Of a stretch of DNA of 64,000 nt, positions 50,215-62,490 are shown piece by piece. Position 1 is the stretch's first letter. Every line of letters begins with the position of its first letter. The DNA comes from Epiperipatus broadwayi (lineage: Eukaryota > Onychophora > Udeonychophora > Euonychophora > Peripatidae), in the NCBI GenBank assembly GCA_028023455.1, contig JAQFVV010006541.1:496001-560000 (forward strand). The letters run 5' to 3'. The notes beneath the pieces were generated by a model. That model saw only the letters and a program-made list of their open reading frames with translations, was not told the origin of the DNA and did no database searches. Made by a program: the position numbers and the translations under genes.

Positions 50215-51115
50215 CCACTGAGTTTAATATTTCTTTTAACCCGAGAAAATTTTGGGATTTTAGGTAAAACAAAAGGGTTCCAAATACGCATGATTTGATA
50301 TTAAATACAGATGATTTTTCCAAACATTTTGTTCATTTATAGTCATAACATCTTCAAAAACTATATTACTTCACAATTCTTCTATGGTTCACTGCATGAT
50401 TAATCATATCTCTAGGGATGATGTTATTGTAGTCATCAAGTGACATAAAACTCATTCTAGTTTAGGAAATGTTAATATTCCTTCCTTTATTTAAAAGGCC
50501 TAACTGAATTTATTGCCACAACTCTTACCTTTATTTTTAATTTACCACTTAATTCCTGTGTTTCTCCTAATGTATTTATATGTGCCAAAATGGCCAATTT
50601 TTAAGAATTGTTCCCATGATTATGTTAACAACTATAAATCTATTTCTGTTTTACATACTATTGTTCATATTTTTGAGAGGTGTGATTATGCCAAAACTAT
50701 TTTGGATGTTGGTAAATTCATCTTTCCTTCACAACATGGTTTTATTCTTTATAAATCTGTAGAAATGAATTTACTAACAATTTATGATCATATAGCATAT
50801 GTGATTGGTGATCAGAGGAGGCTTGATGTTATTTATTTTGATTTATAAAAAGTCTTTGATAAAGTTGCCCATATTATTATTCTTTACAAATTACATAAAA
50901 TGGGTTTTTCTACTAAACTTATTTATTGGTTTCAGTCTGTTCTTTTAGTCGTAGGGCATATGTGAAATTCAACAATAATTTTTCATCTAATTTTGAATGT
51001 AACATAGGTGTTCCTCAGGATAGTATTTTAGCATCCATGTTTTTTGACATTTATATTAGTGACCTTGTGGTATTAAATCAACATTACATTATATGTGCTG
51101 AAAATTTTTAAAATT
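50215..51115 (+). pseudogene. Dead Jockey-like non-LTR RT fragment
   Basis: RT motifs in order: NNYKSISVLHTIVHIFERC and PSQHGFILYKS (50620-50760), LDVIYFDL-stop-KVFDKVAH (about 50822-50870), KLHKMGFSTKLIYWFQS (about 50890), then in another frame GVPQDSILASMFFDIYISDL (51007-51066). Stops and a frameshift break it, and the FADD region is missing. The QHGF, VDVIYLDF and GVPQGS-type motifs point to the Jockey/CR1 group. Confidence 0.8.
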
Positions 51116-51361
51116 ACATACAAATACTGTCCTAATAGAGAGTTTAAAAAAGTATTAACTTTATGAAATAATGTAAAAATAATAATATGGTTAAATGTTC
51201 AATTGTTTTTTATTCCAAATAATCTAAATTTTTAAACTTTCTATTTGTATTGAAGGCCATAATTTGATAAAAACCTGGACATTATATTTTGCTAGTGATG
51301 GATCTTTTTGCCATCACATATGGTCAAAATAACTTTTTAAATTATGGAATAATTCTAAAAT

Positions 51362-52012
51362 CACTAAACATCACATGATCACTATTTTCTATGCTTACAC
51401 AAGCTGTTAAAATGAGCAAAACTTTCCATACAGTAGTTGTACCTGCTGCAAACCAGAGTAATCAATCTATTCTGAAAATATTTGATGAATAAGCACTAGA
51501 TGGGTAGTTTATGCACAAACTTTCTTGTGTCTATTGATTACTCTGGCTTGCATTGGGTGGCAATACCATGTGGAGAGCTTTACCTCTGTTTTAACAGTTT
51601 ACACAGGCATAGAAATAATGATCATATTACATTTAATGATTTAATACCAATCCTGCCCATAGAAAAATGGTGTCTATGTTTATTTAAAAAACCAAAGTAA
51701 CCAAAATGTATAGATTCTAAACTGGCTTCAATTGAATGAGTTTGGATTGAAAACATTATTGTGTTTTCATTTTGGATTTATAGTTTTATAGTTAGCTAAA
51801 AAAGTAAAAGATGGTTGCTAGAGGTGCATTGGATTCTAAGATCTAGGTGCAGTACTCTCAGATCCATGGCTTCTCACTGATGAAAGCCACAGGCTAGAAA
51901 CTAATTTGGAGATATTGGATGAGTAGGTACTAGATAGGGATTTTATGCACAAATCTTCATGCATCCATTGATTACTCTGACTTGTACTTGGTAATAGTAC
52001 TGAATGGAAACT
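51362..52012 (+). repeat. Family A foldback copy
   Basis: A short inverted half (51362-51625) followed by a full half in ribozyme sense (to about 52012). Diverged more than the 61-62 kb copies. Confidence 0.8.
51862..51920 (+). ncRNA. Hammerhead ribozyme, family A, older copy
   Basis: CTGATGA at 51877-51883, A-U stem II variant, GAAA at 51897-51900, cleavage triplet ATT in place of GTC, TTGGAT at 51915-51920. Stem I is weakened (ATCCAT). Confidence 0.6.
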
Positions 52013-53759
52013 TTTGCTTCTGCATAATTGTAAGGCCTGATAGACAATTTAATCATTTTTCTTGTTACATTTGTTTTTTTTTTACCTTCTAGATACTCTT
52101 CTGTTCAATAGCTATCCAATTAATTGTAAAGTATTTTTAAATAGTATTAGGTTCATTGAACAAGGAATCCCATAAAAAACTCCCATAAGAGACTGCATGA
52201 TATAGCCAGCATGCTGTCTTCTGCATTAAATCAAAATATTGTTTATGGCTATTTTGATGTTTTATAGAAATCTCATCATTCAGACTAATTTATCCTAATT
52301 TTTACAAATTGATTTACTATACTATGAATATCAGTATATTTTAGACTTTGTTCTGCAACTATTTTTTTAAATTCTGTCTCACTTCTATATGAATGGCTTC
52401 TATTCGAATCTTATTTTATTATTTATCTTCCATGTATCTTGTCAAGTTTTTATCCCTCCCCCCCATCTCTCTAGTCAGTCTCTATCATTTTTAACTGGAG
52501 AATGAATTGTTCACAGGTTTATTGAATTGCACATTTTAGTTCTTATCTGCAGCAATTTTATTTTCTTATTCACGAATTAATTTTCCACTTCTAATTTTCT
52601 CACATCATCTTCAGTCAGTAGCTTATTTTTATTATCTATTTTTTACGGTCTCCTCTACCTTTAATATAAGTTCTTCATTTTTCTTTTTACTCTGTCCACA
52701 TTGCCTTGTCACTTCAAGCATTTGAAACTCAATTTTCTTAACCTCCAATTTTTTATTTATTTGCATATTTTTTGACTTGCTTAAACTTTTTCTTCCCAGT
52801 TCTTAGATATGTTTTCCTTTATAGTCTGGTTTTCTTCATTTATTTCTAATTTAATTTTTTTTAAATGTTATTATCATTACTTGCTGATTTTTCTCATTTT
52901 TTTCCAGCATTTATTCCATTGTTTGCTTGCTCATCTTTTTATTTACTTTTAACATAGTCTCCATTCTTTTCTAGTTCTTTTCCTTACTTTATTTTACAAT
53001 GATCTTCATAGCTTGATAACTTTTATTATTATCTTTTAGTATTCTCTCTCCCCTAGCTTGTTGATTTTTTGAACCAATCTCATGGTTATTTAACATTTAC
53101 TATTTTGTTTGACATGTGGTTTGGGTCTTTTATCTCTTGACATTCTTTCCCTTGGTAGCTAGTATTTTTCCACATTATTGTAATCTCTCTTTTCTCATTG
53201 TTTTTTATTGCTTCCTTTCTCATGCTTTTTGCTTATGTCATTTTTTATTCTCACTCTGATTATTCTTAATATAAATTATTCATCAATGATAAAATTATTA
53301 TTTTTTCTATATTATTTCATGAATTAAATACAGCATCAACCTTTATCTCCTCCATACCTTTTATCATATCTTTAATTCTACATATTCAAGTCTCAATGGT
53401 TGCTTAAGTTTATATACCAGAGAAATGGATAGTGCCCATTCTAATGCTCCCATAAAGACAAACAGATGAATAAATCCATACACAAATAAAAATGGTTGTT
53501 ATATGACATAACAAGCCGTACATTTCAACATTACATTTTTTACTATTACAAACATGTAATAAAACTATTTCTTTAGGTTTAATTGGATTAATGATGCTGG
53601 ACAAGCCATGGATCATTTATTTAACAGTTTCAAATGAGATACCCAGACTATATTTTCTGATCACCCCACATCAATTATCAGAAAATCATACTTTTACCTA
53701 AAATCATATATAGTGTAATAATGTTCAAAGCTAAATGGGTTTGTAAGTAATCATTAAAA
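52013..53759. other. Pyrimidine-rich tract 52380-53260, no gene
   Basis: About 900 bp strongly T/C-rich on the plus strand without a clear repeat unit. Open frames here and at 53410-53616 have no domain. Confidence 0.5.
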
Positions 53760-54171
<412 letters not shown>

Positions 54172-55999
54172 ATATATGGGATTTGAACTACGATCAGCTT
54201 CTAACTTTAGTGGCTCATTTAAAAAGGACATCTCTGAATAGAATATTCTCTGGTGAGATACCATCATAATTTTGTATCATCATTGCTGTGTTTTCCCAGC
54301 ACAGAATATGATATGCCATGATCAATAGGAATTGTCTATACATGAATTTGAAATGAGACCAATGAAATAAGAACAACAGAAATCATTAACTAACTTATAT
54401 AACAAAACAATTTATTTTAAATAATATTGTTTGATGTTTATCATTACACATATTAATTTATGGAGATGTCTATGCATTGGCCATATGTACATCTGAATAT
54501 GGCCTAATTATGTTGAAAATTCTATTTTTCCATACAATTATATCATATACAAAATAATAATTATAGTAACAAAAAGTATACAATAACAATAATTAATATG
54601 TAAATAACAAACATGAATATGTATATCCTTCCACAATATCAGTAATTATATATAAAAAACAATTTAAGATGATGCATACAATAAATAAAATATAAATATG
54701 AAATATTTTGTTGTAGTAAAATTCTGCTTAAATTATTGATGTCTGTTGTTTATAAATATAAAAAAATCTAATTGTAGATTTTCTTAAGAAATCAGCAAGA
54801 TTGCTTTTAATCATAGCTATATTTAAATATCACATTTTGTCATTCTGCATTTATGTAAGATTTTGGTTGTGTTTGTGAATTGTTTTTTAACTTCATAATG
54901 CTGGTAATCATCTGTTTCTGTTAGTACATTTGATAACTGAGGGCAATAAAAAGTTTCTGTTATGGATAATCAAAATATCTATCTTACAGCAGCATCATTT
55001 CGGGACTTATGATGTTTGTTATTGCAGGATTGGGAAGGCTACATGGTTCAAAGCAACAGCTGTTGCACTTCTGGAGATTTTAGGACATAGTGTTAATAGT
55101 TTTCACCTTATAGAAATTTGACATTATAATTGTATTTGACATAGCATTGGAAAGTACTTTTAATAGCCATATTTTTTGTAAGACAAATAGCATCTGAAAA
55201 AGTTGGTATAACCTGGAATCTTTTCAATATATTGACAGATTCTTTATTTTTTAGCTGCATGATAACTCTATGTGCATTTTGCTTCTCTATCTATAGCTTC
55301 TGATATTTTTCTTTGATATATTTATATAGCTATTCCATTACCCTGAGTTTCATTTTTTTTGGATATTATTCATTTTTTGTTCTTGCTTCATTTTAATTTA
55401 GTAATTACTATCAAGCAGTTGTTTTTTAATCAATGTCTGATTACCAGATTTAATATGAATTCTATCGAGTATATGTACAAAAAAAAAAGAAAATAGGTGC
55501 TAAAGTTTTTCTTTAGAAACCTGAAATATTTTATTCATTTTTGATTATTTAGATTTATTTTTTACATACCTGCATTCTTCCCTCCTTTATTATAAGAAGA
55601 TATAAATTATTTATTTTGTATATACAAATTTAATGTTTTAAAAATCAAAGAATATAGTATTTTAATATTTATCTATTAGAACATTTGTGAAATAACTAAG
55701 TGTATGACTTTTACAATTTTACAAATGTTTTAATTTATGAGTATATCTTACAATAAAATAACTTACTTTTTTCTCTCTTTCTTTTTTAAATAAACAGTCA
55801 CTGTGAAATCTGTTTCCAATGGAGAGATTTTTATTCGTTTTTACTTCTTTTATTTTATTACTTTAAAGTATTTGACTGCTCCTTATTTAAACCAGTTAAT
55901 TTACCATATCAAACAAACTATGCTTGATGGAGTACTTATAATTTCAATATATAAATAGAGTATGCTAAAAAAAATTAAATTCCAATGCACTGTTTAAAT
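54172..55999. other. AT-rich intergenic, nothing recognised
   Basis: No supported feature. The frame at 54930-55121 shows no motif. Confidence 0.35.
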
Positions 56000-56131
56000 A
56001 TATAGACAAATATTAAACAGGCAAAACTCTCCATACAGTAGTGCCACCCTGTGCCAACCAGAGTAATCAAAATGTTAATAACAGTTATGTGCTAGCATAA
56101 GAGATGGTGATCATGTGATATAGACAAATAT
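56000..56131. repeat. 104-bp family A insert with 14-bp TSD
   Basis: The insert 56014-56117 is bounded by ATATAGACAAATAT at 56000-56013 and 56118-56131. It contains only the start (TAAACAGGCAAAACTC) and the inverted end (GGTGATCATGTG); everything between is deleted. Confidence 0.9.
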
Positions 56132-56959
56132 ATATATTTTAGGAAGTGTGTTGAATTTAAAAGTTTCATTATGAATTGTAAATATCAGCGTCATCTGGAA
56201 AAGGTAAAATATGTATAATCATACTGAAATTTAATAAGTAGTACATTAATCTTTAACTGGATTTAATATTTACATATGGGCAGAAAATTGGATAATAATG
56301 TATAGGCTAATAAAAAATAAGTAGAAAATAGTCTTTAATATTTAGCTTAGACAATATCGTCAAAATAAGTATATTTATATGAAGTCACAATTATAAATTA
56401 AATGATATATTTCTTTAAGTATCAAGTGGTTTGTGTATTATATTGCAACTTTTTCTTCTCTTTTTATTCCAATCTAAAAGTAAGTTAGGTAGCCATTTAT
56501 TAAAACAATATTGGAATGTTGTAGCTATCTATCTGAAAGAAAAATTCTAAAAATGTTAAATAAATTTGAAGTCTGTCCATCATATATTGTATATACTTAA
56601 TACTAAAATATGTTTAACACTTAAATAGTATATTACAAAACAAAACCCCTTCTTAGCATTTAAATTTGTAATAAAATTTTAAACTGTAGCGTGAGAACTG
56701 AGAATTTGTCATATAAGCTTAGACTAATTACAAAAACTATCTTTTATATAACTTAGCTAATCTTCCATCATTGCGGGTAAGTAGTTTTCTAGTTGTTGTT
56801 TTTTTTAGTAGAGAGCCATTGATGTGTTGATTATAAATAAACACACATTTCTCTAGTGATGATACAATCTTCACAACTGAATGGAAAGGAAAGTGTCACA
56901 TATTTATAAATATTGGATTTTTGTTTTGCTTTTTATCTTCCTGATATTGTTTATTAATA

Positions 56960-58272
56960 CACCTTTACCTTGCTTAGCGATTGGCTACTTAACGATATTT
57001 CACAATAGCGGTCATCATCAATTTGTACCCACTACTTCGATTTACAATCGATTATTCACTATAACGATCTTAAAAAAATTTTTTGGCAGCCATCTTGAAT
57101 TTTGCGGCACTGATGATGACATGCAGAGAATAGATATTTTAAATTCATTTTATCCAAAAGCAAAAGTACATTACTGTAATTGTATAGCACATACAATATT
57201 TTATTCATAAAACACAATGTTAGTGCTGTATTCAGTATTTTAAATATAGAATGCATAAACTTAAAATATATAAAATATTACTAAATCTATAATACTATAT
57301 ACATATAAGTGTTGAATGTCTTTAGAAAAATTAAACTTTATTTAAATATAATGTACAGTACTTGGATTATTTAAATAAAGTTTAACTTTTCTAGACATTC
57401 AGCACTTATATTAGATGATGAAAACAGTACAACTAAAATACCATCATCACAAACTTTCAGGAAAACACTAAATACTAATATTAAATTGTGTGTGTGTGTT
57501 CCTTAATTATGTACACCCAAGTGGTTTTAAATCAAAAGAAAAACATTTTAAAAAAAAAAAAGATAGCATTTAAAATAAGTGTTAATAAATAATTTTTCTA
57601 CACGAACGGGGGGGAGGGGCATTATTACATTACTAAAAATATACAGTAAGAATAATAAACTTAGCATATGTTTTAAAAAATTAGAAAAGTTAGATTTTTT
57701 TTCTTTTAAAATAAGTTGATTTTTTTTTCTAAAGTTGACTGATTTACATACACATTAAGCCTTTTGTTACTCTGGAGTACAATAATAAGTCTTTATGTTC
57801 AATTAAATAATTTATAATTAAACATTGTTTTTTAATTTGAATAATTTCACATAAGTAATAAACATAAATGTACAGTACTGTAATACAAACTTTAAAAAAA
57901 AGCTCTTCAGTATGGATTTTTTTTTCATTACGATGAAAAACTTCTGCGGAAGAATATAAAAACTCTTAAATTCAAATTTAGTTTCACTTTCTCTTTCTTT
58001 TTGCTGTAGTGTACTTTTTAAACAGTGAAAATATGCATTTTTTTCCTAGTGATATAAAACTTCTTTTTAGATACCGTATTTAGTCATCATTGCCATGAAA
58101 AAATCAAGAAAATCTTTGAGCTTGGAAACCAATGTGGATATTTTACGTCGACTGGAACCGACCAATTTTTTTCACATAGACCTCCATTATAAATACATAT
58201 TCTGTATATGATATTCTTGCTTAATGATGAGTTTTTGAGAACCAAAAGCCATTGCTAAGCGGGGTAAAGGTG
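56960..58272 (+). mobile_element. Internally deleted pogo/Tigger-like DNA transposon
   Basis: Ends CACCTTTACC...GCTTAGC at 56960 and the inverse ending at 58272 (GCTAAGCGGGGTAAAGGTG), flanked by TA on both sides (56958-56959 and 58273-58274). At 58095-58155 the plus strand reads MKKSRKSLSLETNVDILRRLEPT, the N-terminal helix-turn-helix start of a Tigger/pogo transposase; the rest of the protein is gone. A family B foldback sits inside. The open frame 56881-57210 crosses the left end and is not a gene. Confidence 0.75.
57305..57476. repeat. Family B foldback, centre deleted, nested in Tigger
   Basis: Arms near 57313-57350 and 57368-57405 (GAATGTCTTTAGAAAAATTA and inverse) plus the tail CATCATCACAAACTTTCAGG. 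The tRNA-like and hammerhead-like parts of 37495-37985 are missing. Confidence 0.75.
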
Positions 58273-59869
58273 TACTATATTAACATGCCATTTTTGGAGA
58301 AGCTGCAGTTCGTAAGGATATTGTTGAAAGAAATGTAAACATTATGCTGATTCTGATACTACAATGAATCTTTTAACATTATAGTTGAATAATGATGATG
58401 ATAATGTCTATTTATATTGTAAGACAGATATACCCATTATAAAATACAAGAAGACACTGAATGGTTTAAACAAACATTTTGTTTAAACTATTCTTCCAAG
58501 TACCCTGAACTGAATCAGAAGAATATTTTTTTAGGGAGGTTGGAGCACTAAAATATGACTCTTGAAAACTGAAACATTTCCAAACATGGCAGCAGGATTA
58601 CAAGAGATATAGAAATAAACATTCCTAGAACTATTTTTGAAAATACAGGGAACAAATGTGATTATGAGTCTAATGGAAGAATAAAATTAAAGCACAATTT
58701 TAATAGTAGTATTTTAAGTAGATCATTGTCTTTATATCATACATCCTTATTTGTAAATCTATTGTATGTTTATGTAAGCATAACTGCATTACATGCAGAA
58801 TGTTTTCTATTTTAGGACAGTTAAAGTAATAAGTTGCATAAACAAGAGATGTTCTTTATTCAGCACTAATTACTAATTGTCATTTTTCAACACTCACCCC
58901 CTTTGCCAAGATAACTTTAGCATCTCAATAATTTAATGTTATCTATAAAATATTTTAATACACTTTTCACATGCTGGGGATGATTAATATATACAGTGTG
59001 TCTCAAAAAAGATTGGTGATTGGTTCTGCCCCCAAGCTACCACAACATCATCTCCTTATACTAACTGTGACAATTGAATTGCATATTTTTTGCACATCTC
59101 CATCCTTTATCTACATGAATAACAATTATTTCTTTATATCTGATTTTCATTTTGTCAGCTCAAGTTTTTGAAAATGAAAATAAAAGCAAAATGAGTAGAG
59201 ATTTCATATCCAAGCTGTCATTAACGGTGATCTTTACTTGGTCAGAACATTCACAGATGAGCCAGGTTGACATTGAATTGAGAAAAAAAAGTGGCAGTCC
59301 AGTAATGATTGTATTTTTAGGCAGCCTTACTTAGAGATCTCCCACAGAAATAGAAGCAAACTAAAAAAGGTAGTCTAAAATACCCTTCCGCACCCAATCT
59401 GCCTTGGTTGTAATGTTGGTGGATTACTCATTAAAGTGATAGAAACTTCTTAGAACACAGATGTTTCAGTGTATTACTAAAGCTTCATATCATAAATTTA
59501 ATTTTATCTAAATGCAGATACATTGATTATGCAAACTTGGTGCAATTTTATTATGACCTATATTGACATTCACAGTATTAGCTAAGAATCTGTTAACATT
59601 TAGGATCAAAATTACTGCTTTGAAATTAATTTTCTAGAAAAAAAAAATTAATATGACTTATAGATGACTATAATTATTTCCAGTAATGCTGAAAAACCAG
59701 TGAAAAAAAATTACATGGTGTTGGATTTTCTATAAAAATGTTTTATTAACTTCTATTGAATTCTTGATTGATTTTAATTCTAATTAAAAAAAGTTGATGT
59801 CATTATCTATCAGTAAACACTAGATATTATCGTGCTATAAAATCCCTTTCTTCAAATTAACAGAATTCT
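58273..59869. other. AT-rich intergenic, nothing recognised
   Basis: No supported feature. Frames at 58971-59334 have no domain. Confidence 0.35.
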
Positions 59870-61040
59870 GGATTTTGTCTTTACCAATGAAGATTATGGT
59901 TCATAACTGTAACTAATGGACATCATTTTTATTACTTTGGAGTATTCAAGCCAATAACCCAAACTTTAAAAACCTAAGGTATCAAACCCAAACTAACCCA
60001 CTTGCAGTTACATAAACATGATGCCAAACAGTTTCTATATATTATGTTATAGCATCTATAAGTCTCTTTTATCTTTTAGCTAAGAAGAGTAATAGCAACA
60101 GCAAGTCACGTGACTTCTTATATGACTAGAAATATTCTTCTGGGAGCAGTTATCTTCCCTCTTGTTTATGGCCATCTGTTTGAGTGATCACTGAAAACCA
60201 GCTAATGTATTGCTATAAAAACCCCATCTTCACATCAGTTAAAAATAGAATGAACATAATTGCTATTAATAATGATAATGGAATCTATTGTAACAAGCTA
60301 TAAAGGTTTCAAAGATGAAAAACAAAGTTTGTTTACTTTCAATAAAAAATATTTATAAAGATGGTGAAAAGTTTGCATACCTTTGTGTCTGTTATTTACT
60401 CATTTTTACTAATATATGATGAAAAATCTACAAGTAAATTACTTGCTGTTAACAAGATCACATGACTGGTCCGCTTACTCATATGCTTGCAAGATCAATT
60501 CTCTTCTTGTTACTGTATATCCTACTACTGCAAACATGAGCAAAGAAAGGATAGTGGCTGATATGATTTCCAAATTGGCATATCTTTATCTGGCTTTTTA
60601 TTTTCTCACTGAGAATTTAAGATTTAAATATGGATTTAATGCATATATAAAATTAGGGATATTTTACGTTTTTGCACTTTGTTAAGCTAAGAATTTGAAG
60701 TCTATAAAAGCCTTAAAATTTTAAGCTCAACGCAAATTATTTAAAAATAACTGTTCTTGCAAGCATATAAATAGACTGTTGTTATTCTTCATATCATTAA
60801 ATACTAAAAAAGGCAATGATAATATATGTTAATAAATAGAAACTGATTTGGTATCAGATCTATCTTAACTATGCAAGTGAGCTACTTGGGTTTGATATCT
60901 TAGGTCTTTTTATGTGTAGATATTGGCATGAATATTACAAAGCATTAAAAGGAAACTTATAGATGCATAAATACATTAGTAGTCTTCATTGGTAAAGACA
61001 AAATCCAGAAATTGGTCAGTCTAAGAAAGAAATTTTTAAG
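59870..61040. repeat. Long inverted repeat pair (family E)
   Basis: About 200-bp arms at 59870-60085 and 60835-61040 share TCTGGATTTTGTCTTTACCA, TATCAAACCCAA and CAGTTTCTAT. In each, GGGTTTGATACC/ATC resembles a B box. The 750-bp interior holds no recognisable protein. Confidence 0.65.
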
Positions 61041-61335
61041 CACTACAAAGTTTAGATTCAGTGATTCTCGTGCTTATTAATTAATGTTAAAAAATAATAA
61101 GAAAACATTTGATCTTATATGTATATGTGAAAGTATATAAGAAAGTCATATGATGTTGCTGGTATATATTATAATTTTAAGTCAATAAACATCACATGAC
61201 GACCATGTCTTATTCGTGTGTATAACTGTTGTTAAAACAGACAAAACTCACTATACGTATTGCCATACACAGCAAGCTAGAGTAATTAGTGGTGCCAAAA
61301 GGCTTGTGCATAAAATCCCCATCTAGTGCCTACTC

Positions 61336-61394
61336 ATCCAATATCCCCAGACTAGTTTCTGGCTTGTGGCCTTCATCAGTGAGGAGTGTTGGAT
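61336..61394 (-). ncRNA. Type I hammerhead ribozyme, family A, intact
   Basis: CTGATGA at 61373-61379 and GAAA at 61356-61359. Stem II GGC/GCC with loop CACAA, stem III C-TA-G, cleavage triplet GTC. Stem I TGGGGA/TCCTCA then TTGGAT/ATCCAA, all paired. Confidence 0.8.
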
Positions 61395-61789
61395 CTGAGA
61401 GCACTGCACCTAGATCTTAGGATCTAATGCAACCCTCCAACAACCACCTTTTATCTCCATTTAACTACACAACTATGAGTCTTAAACTGAAAACACCTTA
61501 ATGTTTTCAATCCAAACCCATTAGCTTATATAGTCATATGGGTCTGAACCCAGTTTAGTACCCATACATTTTGGTGTGTTGGTTCTTTAATAACCATAGC
61601 CACCACTATCCTATTAGGCAGGATTGGTTTTAAGCCAATAAACATCACATGACCACCACCTCCAATGCTTGTGTATAACTGTTGTTAAAACAGGCAAAAC
61701 TCACTATACGTATTGCCACACACAGCAAGCTAGAGTAATCAATGGATGTCAGAAGGCTTGTGCATAAAATCCCCATTTAGTGCTTACTC

Positions 61790-61848
61790 ATCCAATATCC
61801 CCTGACTAGTTTCTGGCTTGTGGCCTTCGTCAGTGAGAAGCCTTGGAT
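61790..61848 (-). ncRNA. Type I hammerhead ribozyme, family A
   Basis: CTGACGA at 61827-61833 with intact GAAA, GTC and both halves of stem I, except an A-A mismatch beside the cleavage site. Confidence 0.75.
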
Positions 61849-62327
61849 CTGAGAGCACTGCACCTAAATCTTAGGAATGCAACCCCCCCAGCAAACACCT
61901 TTTATCTCCAAACTACAAAACTATGAGTCTTAAACTGAAAACACCTTAATGTTTTCAATCCAAGCCCATTAGCTTATATAGTCATATGGGTCTGAACCCA
62001 GTTTAGTATCTATACATTTTGGTGTCTTTGGTTCTTTAATAACATATACAAGCATAAGAGGTGGTGGTCATGTGATGTTTATTGGCTTAAAACCAATCCT
62101 GCTTAATAGGATAGTGGTGGCTATGTTTATTAAAAAAACCAAAGACACCAAAATGTATGGATACTGAACTAGGTTTAAACCCATATGACTATATAAGCTA
62201 ATGGGCTTAAATTGAAAACATTAAGGTCTTTTCAGTTTAAGACTCATAGTTTTGTAGTTAAATGGAGATAAAAGGTGGTTTCTGGAGTGTTGCATTAGAT
62301 CCTAAGATCTAGATGCAATGCTCTCAG

Positions 62328-62386
62328 ATCCAAGGCTCCTCACTGACGAAGGCCACAAGCCAGAAACTAGTCTGGGGATGTTGGAT
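62328..62386 (+). ncRNA. Type I hammerhead ribozyme, family A, intact
   Basis: CTGACGA at 62343-62349, GAAA at 62363-62366, GTC at 62370-62372 with predicted cleavage before 62373. Stem I: 62373-62378 with 62337-62342, and 62381-62386 with 62328-62333. One oddity: the pair closing stem II next to the core is A-A, where G-C is usual. Confidence 0.8.
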
Positions 62387-62490
62387 GAGTAGGCACTAGA
62401 TGGGGATTTTATGCACAAGCCTTCTGGAATCCATTGATTACTCTAGCTTGCTGTGTGTGGCAATACATATAGTGAGTTTTGCCTGTTTTA

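Larger units (their letters stand above)
61177..62490. repeat. Family A array: two tandem minus units plus one inverted unit
   Basis: Hammerheads at 61336-61394 and 61790-61848 (minus) are 454 bp apart. From about 62045 the sequence turns back on itself, with a plus-strand hammerhead at 62328-62386. The outer part 61680-62490 is therefore a large palindrome. It is the least diverged family A locus here. Confidence 0.9.

Noticed and set aside
56881-57210. 109-codon frame with a hydrophobic start
   Set aside because: Crosses the left end of the Tigger-like element, so it cannot be an ancestral gene.
59900-59945. Hammerhead in family E (ATGAAGATTATGG...)
   Set aside because: No GAAA box or foldable stem II at the right spacing.
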